From positions 563,315-627,314 of the forward strand of contig NC_026481.1 of the NCBI RefSeq assembly GCF_000328475.2: DNA of 64,000 nucleotides, written 5' to 3'. This DNA comes from Mycosarcoma maydis. Lineage: Eukaryota; Basidiomycota; Ustilaginomycetes; Ustilaginales. Of the stretch, positions 40,801 through 50,762 are shown one piece after another (the first letter of the stretch is position 1; each line of letters begins with the position of its first letter). The notes beneath the pieces are model-generated. The model was not told the DNA's origin. It did no database searches and saw only the letters and a list, made by a program, of their open reading frames with translations. The translations under genes and the position numbers were made by a program.

Positions 40801-42229
40801 NNNNNNNNNNNNNNNNNNNNNNTCCTTGATCGGCCGCTGGATCCTGAGTGGTTTTCCGCGTGGTTGAGACAGCGCTCTTCTGTGCAAGACCGCGTCTTGG
40901 CGTTTCTGGTGAGGCTTGAGTCTGACTAGCGGCTGCATCCTGAGTAGCTCCAACAGATGTCGAGGCTAGGCTCTTGCTCGCACGGCTGCGTTTCGGCGTT
41001 TCAGCACGGCCTTGCGTATCCTGATCAAGTTGCAAAGCTGGCGGCGCAAGCGTGTCTGGAGCCGAGACCTCGAATACCGAAGCTGCAGGAGCGCGTACGC
41101 TCTGCGATTGATCCACGCCCGGCTCAAAGCCTGCAGGTGCATTTGAAGCTGCTGCAGGTGCAACCGATATGCTCGCTGCTCGGCCACGTGGCTTCTTGGC
41201 GACCGGTCGATTCGGAGAGGCGAGCGATTTCTCGGGCGGCGAGTTGTCAGTGCGCTTGCGCTTGGCAACTGGCTTCTTGACAGCAGGTGGAGATGCGTGC
41301 GATGCTGCGGGCATTCCAGCAGGCTCGCGATTTGCAACGGCCTCTGCCGGGTGTCCGGGCGACTTGGATGGCATTGGCGACGCCAGATCCGGCAGAAGGC
41401 GCGCAACGATGGATGCGGCATCCTCGCGATCCTCCCACCGAGTCTTATTCATGGTGACATCAGAGGCGAGCGCTGGTTGCGGAGGAGCCGCTTTGATGGA
41501 GCTCTTACGGCGCGACCTGGCGCGTGGTGCTCCGTTCACCGAATCGGGTTTGGCATGAGTAGGAGTCGGAGCGTCAGAACGTGCTAATGCTGCCGATTGG
41601 TTGGGTGTAGCAATTTGCAAAGGATGGATAAGGGCTTGCGTGGCTGCACCATTTGTCAGCGGGTGCGGTGGCGGTGTGGCGGACTGTGTCGGGGATACGA
41701 AAGGTTCATGTGTGTGTGTCAAGGGAATCACACGGACCTCGAGCTTGGGGGTGAGGTTTGCATGCGCCTCAAAGGCTCTGAGGTCGTGCTCGTCGTCCAG
41801 ATCGCAGACGACGCCGTCAGGATTGACGTAGCTCATCTCGATGCTAGCCGAAGGTGCGAATTTGAACTTGGATCTTGCCATGCTCTTGAGAAGTGTCAGG
41901 TCGCGTGGGAACGAATCATCGTGAAGTCGCTCAAAGCCACGATGCGCTGGACCGCTGAAAAGGATCACTGCAGGTGAGAAAACATGATCTGTCCGGGGCG
42001 AGGCTTGCGAAGATCGAAACGTAAACGGCGAGACGGTGCCAAGCTGCGAACGGGCTGTCGTGCGATCGATGGGCGTGGAGGGCAGCCTATCGTCATTGTC
42101 ATTGTCGTGGGCGTTGGCGTTGAGGCTGAAGCTTACATTGGAAGTCCTTCCGCCTCGTCTCCTCTTTCGAATCTTGGCCATATTCGAGTTGGCAGCGGCT
42201 TGCGCCGCATGGTGGCTTGGCGAATCCAT
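37820..42229 (-). CDS. Large AT-hook nuclear protein, function unknown
   Basis: With Met at 42229 there are about 1469 residues, including the 100-N gap. The N-terminus has a basic KIRKRRRGGR patch and a compact segment at ~100-175 (FSPAVILFSGPAHRGFERLH, SKFKFAPSASIEMSYVNPDG, VVCDLDDEHDLRAF). That segment resembles a ubiquitin/PB1-like fold. Much of the rest is disordered Ala/Ser/Pro. AT-hook-like cores are at ~585 (RGRPSKK), ~676 (PPKKKLGRPSKAA) and ~740 (PPKKKLGRPTKAA). A small CCHC cluster, CIACGATPAHESQDC, is near ~880. The tail is acidic/Ser-rich then strongly basic (KRAGKRLGAAP, AAAKKRKNLFDVFG). DNA or chromatin binding, possibly nucleolar (Dnt1/Net1-like N-terminus), is an inference. 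The frame extends to 42391 through an Ala/Asp/Tyr repeat that is probably not translated. Confidence 0.82.
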   Translation of the reverse strand: MDSPSHHAAQAAANSNMAKIRKRRRGGRTSNVSFSLNANAHDNDNDDRLPSTPIDRTTARSQLGTVSPFTFRSSQASPRTDHVFSPAVILFSGPAHRGFERLHDDSFPRDLTLLKSMARSKFKFAPSASIEMSYVNPDGVVCDLDDEHDLRAFEAHANLTPKLEVRVIPLTHTHEPFVSPTQSATPPPHPLTNGAATQALIHPLQIATPNQSAALARSDAPTPTHAKPDSVNGAPRARSRRKSSIKAAPPQPALASDVTMNKTRWEDREDAASIVARLLPDLASPMPSKSPGHPAEAVANREPAGMPAASHASPPAVKKPVAKRKRTDNSPPEKSLASPNRPVAKKPRGRAASISVAPAAASNAPAGFEPGVDQSQSVRAPAASVFEVSAPDTLAPPALQLDQDTQGRAETPKRSRASKSLASTSVGATQDAAASQTQASPETPRRGLAQKSAVSTTRKTTQDPAADQGXXXXXXXXXXXXXXXXXXXXXXXXXXXXXXXXXXTSAAAEADTPMAPSQQTVASIDAASGDNVATPAASATESTDTAVRPPELNGHAASTLPEQSESTVIGPTKAAKSTVTSKPRGRPSKKASAEAETAAPSLEASQDGATSATPASAEEAPKALDARASPAKKARGTKACKPTTAADTETIPAARVPTSSTDAAPVVSEVAPVAPAPPKKKLGRPSKAAQPIAEAAAENASLSQAIDMPASSAQAHGSIVSADTSDAPKAAPLPPKKKLGRPTKAAKAAEAQAKADAAAAAAAASGTIGVAQAEATNELAVEQQAQAPPPGSMTSSDLNHPDSSQSDKDEAATCAAADHVADAPMPSSSASSAGSAVSALQTTQPETVSASQPAVYKQPASKPRASNAETKSTAVPVAADTCIACGATPAHESQDCPIWQGGSQTILDLLALIRNRKPKSQKDKELSRVLTDWLAKQFGAPTIDFSQSQDITKNSQQSSVAPNTGQGASGDFNGVANQIDPTQLAANKEKEAGSAMAASKHAQSKTTASKRSSAEAVVLAHLTPEPELPPPSGVEASSSHAAPAVAASRAKPAIRATRSSQNDKAVAASDTKSTKTSATKRDAEPKIALTPSSPAHPDSFQSPPASDIGLRAPSETSEAELATSPMLSAVPRANDDMDVDEMLSHTCSQHSTAAQQLEERKRKIKLAEQATSAGADERTSGSNSRSRSGSITSSDSSGDGHSSGDDSDRQSDAEPMTTKSSRRDSAKQAKSTLSKPSTTSADKQASSSDSDTSSTDSETESEPDVSKKSASRAKNATGKLKTPSATKASQRLPTPDNPFLRGLTPISSRPSNGTGNNSQKSTPFTRLSELKPAILRQNLSQPGSPLSTGGSTPKSMSSQTPFFASQPALNGNGNDSGSATDTPAVSAAQTPVAATRSVASDDDDDVESDSSSSSSSEDEAPRSRAKASRAKIGVAASTPAKRAGKRLGAAPASKPAAAKKRKNLFDVFG
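40723..40822. other. Assembly gap (100 N) inside the AT-hook gene
   Basis: Exactly 100 N. The frame is open on both sides only if the true length is 1 modulo 3. The upstream flank encodes at least two diverged copies of a ~30-residue unit (ETPKRSRASKSLASTSV..., ETPRRGLAQKSAVSTTR...), so a repeat array probably broke the assembly. Confidence 0.95.
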
Positions 42230-42875
42230 GTCGGTACTGATATAGCGGTGTTGGACCACTACGGCTCTTGCATCAGCATACGCATCGGCATCAGCATAAG
42301 CATGACAGTAAGCGCACCGCGTTTCTTGATGTGCGGCTCGGCTGTTCGTTCCAAGAAGAACGGCAGGAGGACGACAAGCTAGTTTAAGCACCTGGATGGA
42401 ACCACGGAAGGAGCATCATGTACGTGCGATGGCCCGACTAGAGTCACGAGCGTGAGTTGTTAGTAACTTTTAGCAGACCGAAAAAACCACAAACAAGTTC
42501 TCGAGCCTCGAAAAATTTCGTAATTCGTCATTCGCGATTTACGACTCACGATTTACGATTCGTTTTCTCGTGTCTCGTTGCTCAGCCTTGCACAAGTCTC
42601 GATCTCACAAGACTTTTAAAAACTAACAAACACACACGTGACGACGTGACGAAGTGCAAGTCATGAATGCAACTTGTCCGGTCACAGATGATCCTTCGGA
42701 TCAATCACTCACGGGTCGTCGTTGGGATGGGCTGCGCCTCGATCGAAAACAAACTCAGGGTGAACGACAAATGATCGAGACGGGTTGCATTGGTGTTGCG
42801 GGTATGACGCTGATCTGAGTCGACTCGATGACAAATACAGTAACTACATGGGATAATCCAGGAAGAGCGATGCGA
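42230..42875. other. Intergenic region, no gene seen
   Basis: It lies upstream of the AT-hook gene and downstream of the Zn2Cys6 gene. It contains a CATCAGCATACG-type imperfect repeat (42271-42303) and heptamer variants near 42530-42565 (CGCGATTTACGACTCACGAT). Confidence 0.5.
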
Positions 42876-44968
42876 TCAGCACAGAATGCCGTCGCGAGTA
42901 GAAGTGCCGTTGCGTGGTCGATCTGAAAGCGTGCTTCGTACGACGGGAGGCGAGGAGCAACCGGTAGGCTTGGAAGTGTTGTACAACTTGTTTGTGCCGG
43001 GAGATGCACCTCTGTGAGAAGAAGAAGAGAATGCACCACAAGACGATGATGCTTCGTCCTGCTCCATCTCGGCGCTGCTGCGTTTGATGCCGCCACGTGA
43101 ATTCTCCTGGCGCACAAAGTCGATGGCCGCCATAGCCGACTGTGGCGGTGATGGATTTGTACGTGCATTACTGTCTAAATGTGCAGGACGCTGATGCATC
43201 GATCCGGAGCTATGACGCTGGTGTGCATGCTGTTCGGTATCGATCGTTGCCCGTGCAGCGGGTGCTGGTTGCCCAGACGGTGTTCGGAAGTCAGCACCTT
43301 TGCTGGTATCGTGCGAGTAGGGTGAGCGCAAGATGGCCGGGTCCGGATGCACAGCGTCATTGCCCAGTTTGAGCAGGCTGGCAACAATGTAGGCGCGGTC
43401 GAGCGTTTCCCTGCGGTACAGATCTACGCCAAAGCCGCCGCCCAAATGCAGTCGGACGCTGTAGAAGTCGTACATGCCATTGCGCTGCCTGAGACGCACG
43501 TCTTCCTGCACAAAGATGGTGCCTGCTGCTGGCGTCATGAGACGAGCTGCTGGCGTGCTCATCACCACTTCGGCAGCAGCTGGGACTGCCTGCGGGATTA
43601 CACCGACCGGATCGATGAGCGAGCTCCAGATCTCTTGCAGTCGACCCGTCTCGGAGGGGTGGACGAGTTCGAACAAGGAACGCTCGTTGAGCTCGCTTGG
43701 CTGGTAACCTAACAAAGCAGTGCACTCTTCCGAGATGCGAGCGCACTGCAGGTTGGTCGAGCAGATCATGGTGACCACCGCCGAGATGACGCCCTCGGAT
43801 GTGTCAGCCGCCGAACCTGTCATGTGCGGGCTAGCAGAAGACTGCGAGGCATGGTGGGAGCCGTTGGCGTGAGGCTGATGTTGCTGGTAAGGGCTGTATG
43901 GTTGATGCTGATACGGCTGAAACTGCTGCTCGTACGAGACAGAGTGCGAATGATGTCGCCCGGGCATCTGATGCGAAGGTGCGAGCGCACGTGAGCCGTC
44001 CTGTTGGTAAAAGGATGAGGATGAGGATGAGGACGAGGGGGGACCTGCTGCGTACGCGCTCGAGATGTCCATGGGGTGGCGGACATGGTCAGGTCGCGAG
44101 TAAGGGTAGCTGGAAGCAGAGACCGAGTTGGACGCACTGCGCGGATGCGCTGCTGAGCCGTGCGTACGACCCGAGACGTGCATGACGGTGCTCGAGGAGA
44201 GCAGCGGCGGCGACATGAGCTGGTTGTTGCGCGAGGGGGAGCGAAAAACCCCTGATTCGGAGGTGGGTGACTGGCGAGCGTACGAGGCGGAAGCGGGCGA
44301 ACCGGAAATGTCGCTCTTGGCTTCGATCGTCTGCAAAGTGGTGACGCCTGCTTGAGATGAAGGACGATCCTTGAGACGAGGTCGACCCCGCTTCTTGTGC
44401 TGTACATCGACGCAAGTGCTGCTCTTACCTAGGTTGACACAGCGACGGCATGGTCTGCCGACGTCGCAGGCCAGATGCGCGCGTTTGCAGTTGAGGCACG
44501 CCGAGGGCACATGCGCCTTTGCTTGCTTGCGCCCGGATGGAGACGGATCGTCCATGGCGGCGGAATGGAGACCAGAAGGAGAATGATCGGTCTTGAGAGG
44601 TCTGCTGGAGCCAGCTAGGTCGCCGATCTGAGCAGAGAGTGAAAGCGGCTTAGCTTCTTGACCCGATCTGCGCGGCTCGTCTTTCGAAGCTCGAAAGGAC
44701 GAGACTTGCGCATTTTGACCAGCTTGGTATTGTGTGGGACGTCCGTGCCAGGATGTTGGGGATGGCAGACTTGCAGATAAGGAAGGCAGTTGGAACAAGC
44801 TGTTGCTCGAGCCTGAGCTTGACAGAGGCGGGAGGATGCGCGAAAAGGAGGAGGATCCGGCACCATCGGACGGTCCTTGTTCGAGCGGAGGTGAGCGAGG
44901 CGCATTCCAGAATGAAGCAGCGGGTTTCCGGCTGTGATCGAAACAGCTACTGCTGCTAGCATTGCTGC

Positions 44969-45020
<52 letters not shown>

Positions 45021-45371
45021 GCTGCTGCTGCTGCTACTGTTGTTGTTGAGATTGTTGCTGCTACTGTTGATGATGTTGTTGCTGTTGTGGTCGTTGTTGT
45101 TGTTGTTGTTGTTGTTGTTGTTGCTGCTACTGCTAGATGCGTATGATGCTGCAATGGGGTGATGGTAAGAGTGAAGCCGAGAAAGAAAAGGTGGTGGCAG
45201 AGAAGTCACTGATGATGAGCCAGCTGAAATTGAAGGAAGCATGGGCGGCGAGAGCGGTTGTCGTGGCAGATTCGACGACGGGAGGGAATCATTCAATTCG
45301 CGGGACAGAGACGGGCTCAAGGGTGGAAGTCTGGGTTCGCGTGAAGCGCGGCGGTTGTCCGAGTCTGTCAT
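42876..45371 (-). CDS. Zn2Cys6 transcription factor with AT-hook-like segment and PAS domain
   Basis: With Met at 45371 the protein has 831 residues. The binuclear zinc cluster CX2CX6CX5CX2CX8C (CLNCKRAHLACDVGRPCRRC...C) lies at ~293-321, followed at once by HKKRGRPRLKD, an AT-hook-like basic linker. A PAS-type segment occurs at ~535-680 (GVISAVVTMICSTNLQCARI, ECTALLGYQPSELNERSLFE, LVHPSETGRLQEIW). This cluster-plus-PAS layout occurs in fungal regulators of carbon or nitrogen use; the specific target is unknown. The N-terminal ~150 residues hold two poly-Asn runs (10 and 17) and Ser runs, and the C-terminus is Ser/His/Gln-rich. The frame is open to 45536, but MTDSDNRRASREPRL at 45371 is a more natural start. 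Confidence 0.9.
44970..45122. repeat. (GTT)n trinucleotide arrays encoding poly-Asn
   Basis: Two TTG/GTT arrays (about 44970-45020 and 45091-45122), separated by interrupted Ser/Asn codons, encode 17 and 10 consecutive asparagines on the minus strand. Nearly pure AAC codon use points to recent slippage. Confidence 0.92.
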
Positions 45372-45801
45372 GGTGGCGCTGTGAAGAGGCCGGAGCAGAG
45401 GAGGAAGCGCAAGCGAACCAGCAAAATCGCGAAATCGATTCAAGGCCACAGATGAAACGCGCAGGAAAGGCGAAGCCCGGATCTGTCGACCCGGGAGCTG
45501 CTTGTGGTTGCTCGCAGCCGCCGAGTGCAAGCGCAAGTGGCAAGCTAGTTTGGATGCTTGGTGGTGTTAGGCTAGGTGAATAGCTGGACAATGCTGGACG
45601 GATGAGGGCAGCGAGGCAACAAACGTTGAGCTACAGTCAAAGTATCGTTGGTGAGGTTTTGTTGCTGTGAGAGGGAAGATGCTGCGTTTTGATTAGCCGT
45701 AGCAAAGTGGAACGGATGGTACGACCAATGAAAAGGGATGGTGGCAACAGGCAGACGATGGTGTTTGTTGTCAAGAAGCTACCAGGGACAGAGACACAGA
45801 G

Positions 45802-45864
45802 AGCAGGAGGAGCAGGAGGAGCAGGAGGAGCAGGAGGAGCAGGAGGAGCAGGAGGAGCAGGAGG
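45802..45864. repeat. 9-bp tandem array AGCAGGAGG x7
   Basis: Seven perfect 9-bp units lie in the upstream region of the Zn2Cys6 gene. The array is purine-only apart from one C per unit, and runs toward further GGA-rich sequence that ends in an assembly gap. Confidence 0.92.
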
Positions 45865-46011
45865 GAGCCGAGAGAAACAGAAACGACGGTAGCAAACCAA
45901 AACAGGCGAATAGCAGGGAGCAGCCAAGGCGGGAGGAAAGGAAACAAGGTTGGGAGGATTTCAGTCGAGGGGCCAGAGAAGGGCGAAGGGGGAGGAGGGA
46001 GGAGGGAGGAG

Positions 46012-46111
46012 NNNNNNNNNNNNNNNNNNNNNNNNNNNNNNNNNNNNNNNNNNNNNNNNNNNNNNNNNNNNNNNNNNNNNNNNNNNNNNNNNNNNNNNNN
46101 NNNNNNNNNNN
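46012..46111. other. Assembly gap (100 N) in GGA-rich DNA
   Basis: Exactly 100 N. The left flank is GGGAGGAGGGAGGAG and the right flank is GAGAG-rich, so low complexity is the likely cause of the break. Confidence 0.95.
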
Positions 46112-46487
46112 GAGTCAAGTGAGAGCGAGAGAAAGAGGAGAGAGAGAAGCCCAAGCTGGACGCTTGATTGGTCGATGGATAGCACAGACAGTACGACATG
46201 GCATAGACAGACAACTCACGTCCTGTGACTGTGTTGGCGGCAATTGTTCCTCTCTGACTTGGCGGACGCCCACGAGCGTGGATTATGCAAAGTTCAACGT
46301 AGGACAAAGCGGGGCAGCAGCAGGAAAAGCCGAAATCAAGGACGTGGGGTCGTGGGTTGTGGTGCATCCCCGCAGCAAACAACTCACACTCTCACTCACA
46401 CTCACACTTATGCTTGTTGACCAAATCATCCAATTCGTGAATCTAAACTGACGACTCACCACAACGACTCACGACTTGAGTCGAGCT

Positions 46488-46564
46488 GATTCACGATTCA
46501 CGATTCACGATTCACGATTCACGATTCACAACACACGACTCACGACTCACGACTCACGACTCAC
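46488..46564. repeat. Two adjacent heptamer arrays: GATTCAC x6 and GACTCAC x4
   Basis: 46488-46529 is six perfect GATTCAC units. After a 7-bp spacer, 46537-46564 is four perfect GACTCAC units. The two words differ by one base (T/C), so one array seems to have expanded from a mutated copy of the other. It is the longest run in the window of the heptamer that is otherwise dispersed. Confidence 0.95.
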
Positions 46565-49369
46565 GATTTACAATTCGAGGCTGCTCTGGGGCACACGGAA
46601 GCCGAAACACAGATTTGGCTAGCAGTCAGGCAAAAGCAGGAGCATGGGCGCAGCTCATGCCTGCTAGCGTGGCTCCAAGCTTGCTTGACAACTCTGCGGA
46701 GAAATTAACAAACTTACGCGAGACCACCGAGAGCGGGGAGAAAATTCTGACTCACAGACTCACGACTTGGCTGATAAGTTAAGTCAAGTTTATTACTAAT
46801 AATACCCGCGAGGCCAAATCGTGAATAGCAAGCACAACAGCACAACAGCACAACAGCAAAAAAAGCACAAAATGAAAATAACCTAGCGTTCGTCGTGCGT
46901 TGCCACGCCGCTGAGACGGACCGAACCGATCAAGAAAGAGTTTGTGAGTACGTCTCGGGTGGTCACTTCGGTCAACTCGACCTTACTTAGACCCCATCTA
47001 CTGCACAGTGCGGGTGAGGACCTCTCTGGAGCGTACGATACCTTTTTCGGCGCTCGTCCGGTTCATCCCATCCATCACAGATAACGATTCTCTCGGCCAA
47101 AGGCGACAAATTTGCCCGACCGACCGAAACACCACCGAGTACAGCAGGGGACACGCCTGATGCGTTGTACGTATGGCTTGTGTGGTTGCAAGGCAGCACA
47201 GTGGCGCAGGATGTGCAGATCTACCTTGCCCCTGGTTTCTGAGCGCTTCTCATTTCGATGTGACGGGCGACGGACGATGAGCGAGGAGTGTTTCGGGTCA
47301 TTTCTCTCATCTGTTCGTTCCCAATTCGTACATTTGTGCTCAATTTCGCGGGGGGCGGAAGATTCCTTCTGCTTTGGATTCCTTTTACTCCTACCCAAAA
47401 TCGTGAATGAGATCGGGGAAAAAAAGGACCAGACGGAAAAGGGAGGAAAAAAAAAGAAGAAAAACCAAGGAGAGCGAATTTCACCAGCGCAGTTGAATCC
47501 GTTTGGCTGCACCCTTGCTCTTGTCAGTCTTAACCACGAATGGCACGCACGGAGCTGAGAGGGCCGACGTGGTGCTTGGCATCAGTCTATTCGTGATTCA
47601 CGATTCGTATGCACTCGTGAGTGGTAAATCTCAAAGATCAGTTGACCTTGCCGCCCCGCTTGATCGCTCAGATCTGGCCATTGCACTGTTGATACGTTGG
47701 CGTCCGTCGAGATACAGACTCCGCCTCGCAACTATCAACTGGGTGTGTGACTCGCGACTCGTGACTGCGCCGAGAGAGGCGGATGTTCCCCCACGTCGAG
47801 AGGGGAGTGGCTCCCTTGGCCTAATGAGGTACTTCCCTGAGCACAGAAGGATTGAGCGCATTTCTTTTGCGTTTGCGTGTGTGCTTAACCGCGTATCCTC
47901 TACATCGGCTTTTTTGACATTTGTGTTCCGAAGTTGCCGAAAAGCGGGAATGCACAGTGCACCAAGGCACCAGCATGGAGGGCACCAAGCACCAAGGCGA
48001 GGAATGTCGTGTTAGACTTGTGTCTGCCACTTCCAATTCACGATTCATTTCTCTCGGTGTCTCGCACGTTCGTGGTTGGTTCGAGCTGCGAGTAAGAGGG
48101 GCGTGGACTCATCTCTGCTCTGAAACCAGCTTATCTGGAAAAAAAAAAAAAAAGGCAGATTCAAATTGAGGTGTTAAAATGGGGCGGCTGGAGCGGCAAG
48201 ATTCACGAGGTCAGCTGTCAGCTGTCACCTGTGATTACAGTGATAAACGGCCGAGTCGAGTGTTGATGCCAGCTGTAGTCATCGGCGATGCGAAAGGCTA
48301 CGATGCAGTCCCTCGTGTCGAGCGACGGAAGGTCACCCTTGCAACGGTGCAGTGCCAGACACCAAGTGGCAAGTTTATGATCCATTCTTGCACTCTCGAG
48401 GCGAGTGTGCGAGGCCAATTCACGATTGAGCATGTACGGAGCAAACATGGAGGGTGACACCTCAATGGTGCTGCTTGTACTGCGCTGAGGGCATAGACGT
48501 ATCGAGTGGCTGCGGTTTGGCGAATCGGTGAATCGGCCAATTGAGTTGCACGATCGATCAGCGATGAACACAGCGATCGAATTGTGATATTCACGCACGA
48601 ATCGTGAAATTAATTTGGGTTTAGATTCAAGGACAAGCTTTATTTCGGCATGGCTCGCTGACTTGTTTGCCACTCACTCACGACTCATGACTAGGTTACC
48701 TCACGCATCGAACCCTTTGGTGCTTGTGATCAACAAAGATAGAATAACTAATTGTTTCTTTCGTAAAAAACAATCAAACTGAAAAAAGGGTCTCTTTACT
48801 CACTGAGTTACGACTCGCGTCTGACATTCAAGATTCACCCACTGACCAACTCACGTTTCTCATGTCTGCCTGTTGACAAGTTAGTCGCTTTCGCCAGATG
48901 ATGATTCTATTCAAGATGCACTCACGACTCGTCATGTGTCTTCAGTGGATCGGCTGACGACTCACGACTGGTCGGAAGAAGCATATCACCCAGCCTATGT
49001 TTACGATAAATGGTTCCATCTTTGTGATTCGTGACTGGAGCTGGCGTGAGGCTTGATCAGGGTTTCTCTTCCGAGTTTTAGTTCGCTTTTTCCGCGAGCT
49101 GAGCCAGAGTGACAGAACGCCAAACCAACCAGTCAGCCAACCTCCAAGAGCCGATCCGCCGCGCCTCGTCTCGCCTCGCCTCACCTCGCCTCACCTTGGC
49201 TTGACTCGACTCGCCTAAACGGCGAGGATCAATCTAAAATCACAGAATCGTCAATCGAACGCACACACGCACACACGCACACACTCACATGGTTCACCTC
49301 AGCTCCCGTAAACAGCAGCACAAATCACGAGTGGCAGAAGCGTGACTGTGCCATTGCGACAGTCACTGA

Positions 49370-49427
49370 GACTGTGACTGTAACTGTGATTGTGATTGTG
49401 ACTGTGACTGTGACTGTGACTGTGACT
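49370..49427. repeat. Hexamer array (ACTGTG/ATTGTG)n
   Basis: An imperfect 6-bp tandem array upstream of the CSL gene, in non-coding DNA. Confidence 0.85.
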
Positions 49428-49588
49428 TGGGCTCCCTTGCTGGATTCTACAAATCTCGGCTTTGCGTTCTCGAGCGGCGGCGCATTGGACGGCGTCGGCA
49501 GACTTTCATAGTTTAAAGTATCATTCACGTTACCCTTTCGTGTTTTCTGGCCGCTTCTTCCGCTCGGCGCTGTCTCCGTCCGCTCGTC

Positions 49589-49695
49589 GTCACCGTCACC
49601 GTCATCGTCACCGTCATCGTCACCGTCACCGTCACCGTCACCGTCACCGTCACCGTCACCGTCATCGTCACCGTCACCGTCACCGTCACCGTCAC
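49589..49695. repeat. Hexamer array (CGTCAC/CGTCAT)n
   Basis: About 17 hexamer units mix CAC and CAT. Translated it gives only Arg-His repeats, so the apparent reading frame across it is not credible as a gene. Confidence 0.9.
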
Positions 49696-50762
49696 TTTTA
49701 TCATCATCATCGTCGTCGTCTTCGCTCGGTCACTCTCAGTAGGATCAAATCACCGTCTTCATCTGATCTGTTGCACTTTACTACGCACGTAGCGTCGGAT
49801 ATATCGATTCTCACACACGCCATCACACTTTCTCAGCGCCGTGGCGTCGGTCGCTCAAACTCACCCCTCACCCGCAGTCTCGCGGCCACTCATCCATTGC
49901 ATTGGCCGCTCGCTTCCTCCATCTCGACACCTTTTCCGGCCGCACTTCATCTCGCGCTCGTAAGGTTGTGGGAGCGCGAACGTCCACCTACACGCCGCCG
50001 CTTTCAGGCGCCTCGGCCGCTCAGGCACGCTTTCTGAGCCTAGCCATCACCGCTTGTCCGCCTTGGCGTTCTGACAGAGCTGCAGCTGGCTGGCTGGCGT
50101 GCATCCTCGTTATAGCTCGATCCATCCTTGGCAACAGCCCGACTCTCTCTTTGCTCGCATTCGACTTCGGCTTGCACCACATCTCGGCTTGCACTTCATT
50201 CTTCGCACGCTCCAACCAGGCAAGCCGTTGCTTGCCTTTGATTGCCCTCGTTTGCTTCTTGCAGCTTGCTTCATCTCACACCGCCCGTCCCCACTCGGAA
50301 CCTCATCGCTCCTGCTGCCGCTGCCGCCGCTCCCCCGGCAGCCGCCTCGTCCTTCTTCACACTATCCTCGATCACACCCCAAACTTGCAACCGCTCAAGC
50401 GCCCTCAAGCGCCCTGGAGCAGCGTCTTCAACAACTTACACCTAAACCCAGCCCCAGCACCGCCACCCCTCCTTGCCTCTCACCCCAATCAATCCGACCT
50501 CTCTCTGTGCGTGGTGTAGATGGCCTCCTCTAGACCGCCTTTGCCCTTCTCCCAGTGCCAAATTGGCTTACAGTAGCGCTCCAACCCGTCTCACCCGCCA
50601 GCTAAGCCAGCAGATCCGGTCGGCAGTCGTCGTTGCATCTTCTCGCCTATCCTCCATCTCGCTGCGTTCAACTCCCTCGCTTGCTCGACATTACCGGCCA
50701 CACATCTACGGCTTCAGATACTCCTGCAGTGCAAAAGCCTCACATCGGCCATTTCATCAGGC

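Larger units (their letters stand above)
45372..50762. other. 5.4-kb gene-free interval rich in simple repeats
   Basis: It separates the divergent Zn2Cys6 (minus) and CSL (plus) genes. It holds a 9-bp array, a 100-N gap, a heptamer array, CA-type and hexamer arrays, and dispersed heptamers (near 47590-47610, 48040, 48420, 48594-48606, 49025). Frames such as 47503-48015 lack recognisable domains. The last ~1 kb (49750-50762) is pyrimidine-rich and may be the CSL 5' leader. Confidence 0.55.

Noticed and set aside
46488..46564. CRISPR-like array
   Set aside because: The repeats are 7 bp and contiguous with no unique spacers, and the genome is eukaryotic.
49462..50037. Open frame with a long Arg-His repeat
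   Set aside because: It is a translation of the CGTCAC hexamer array; no recognisable sequence flanks it.
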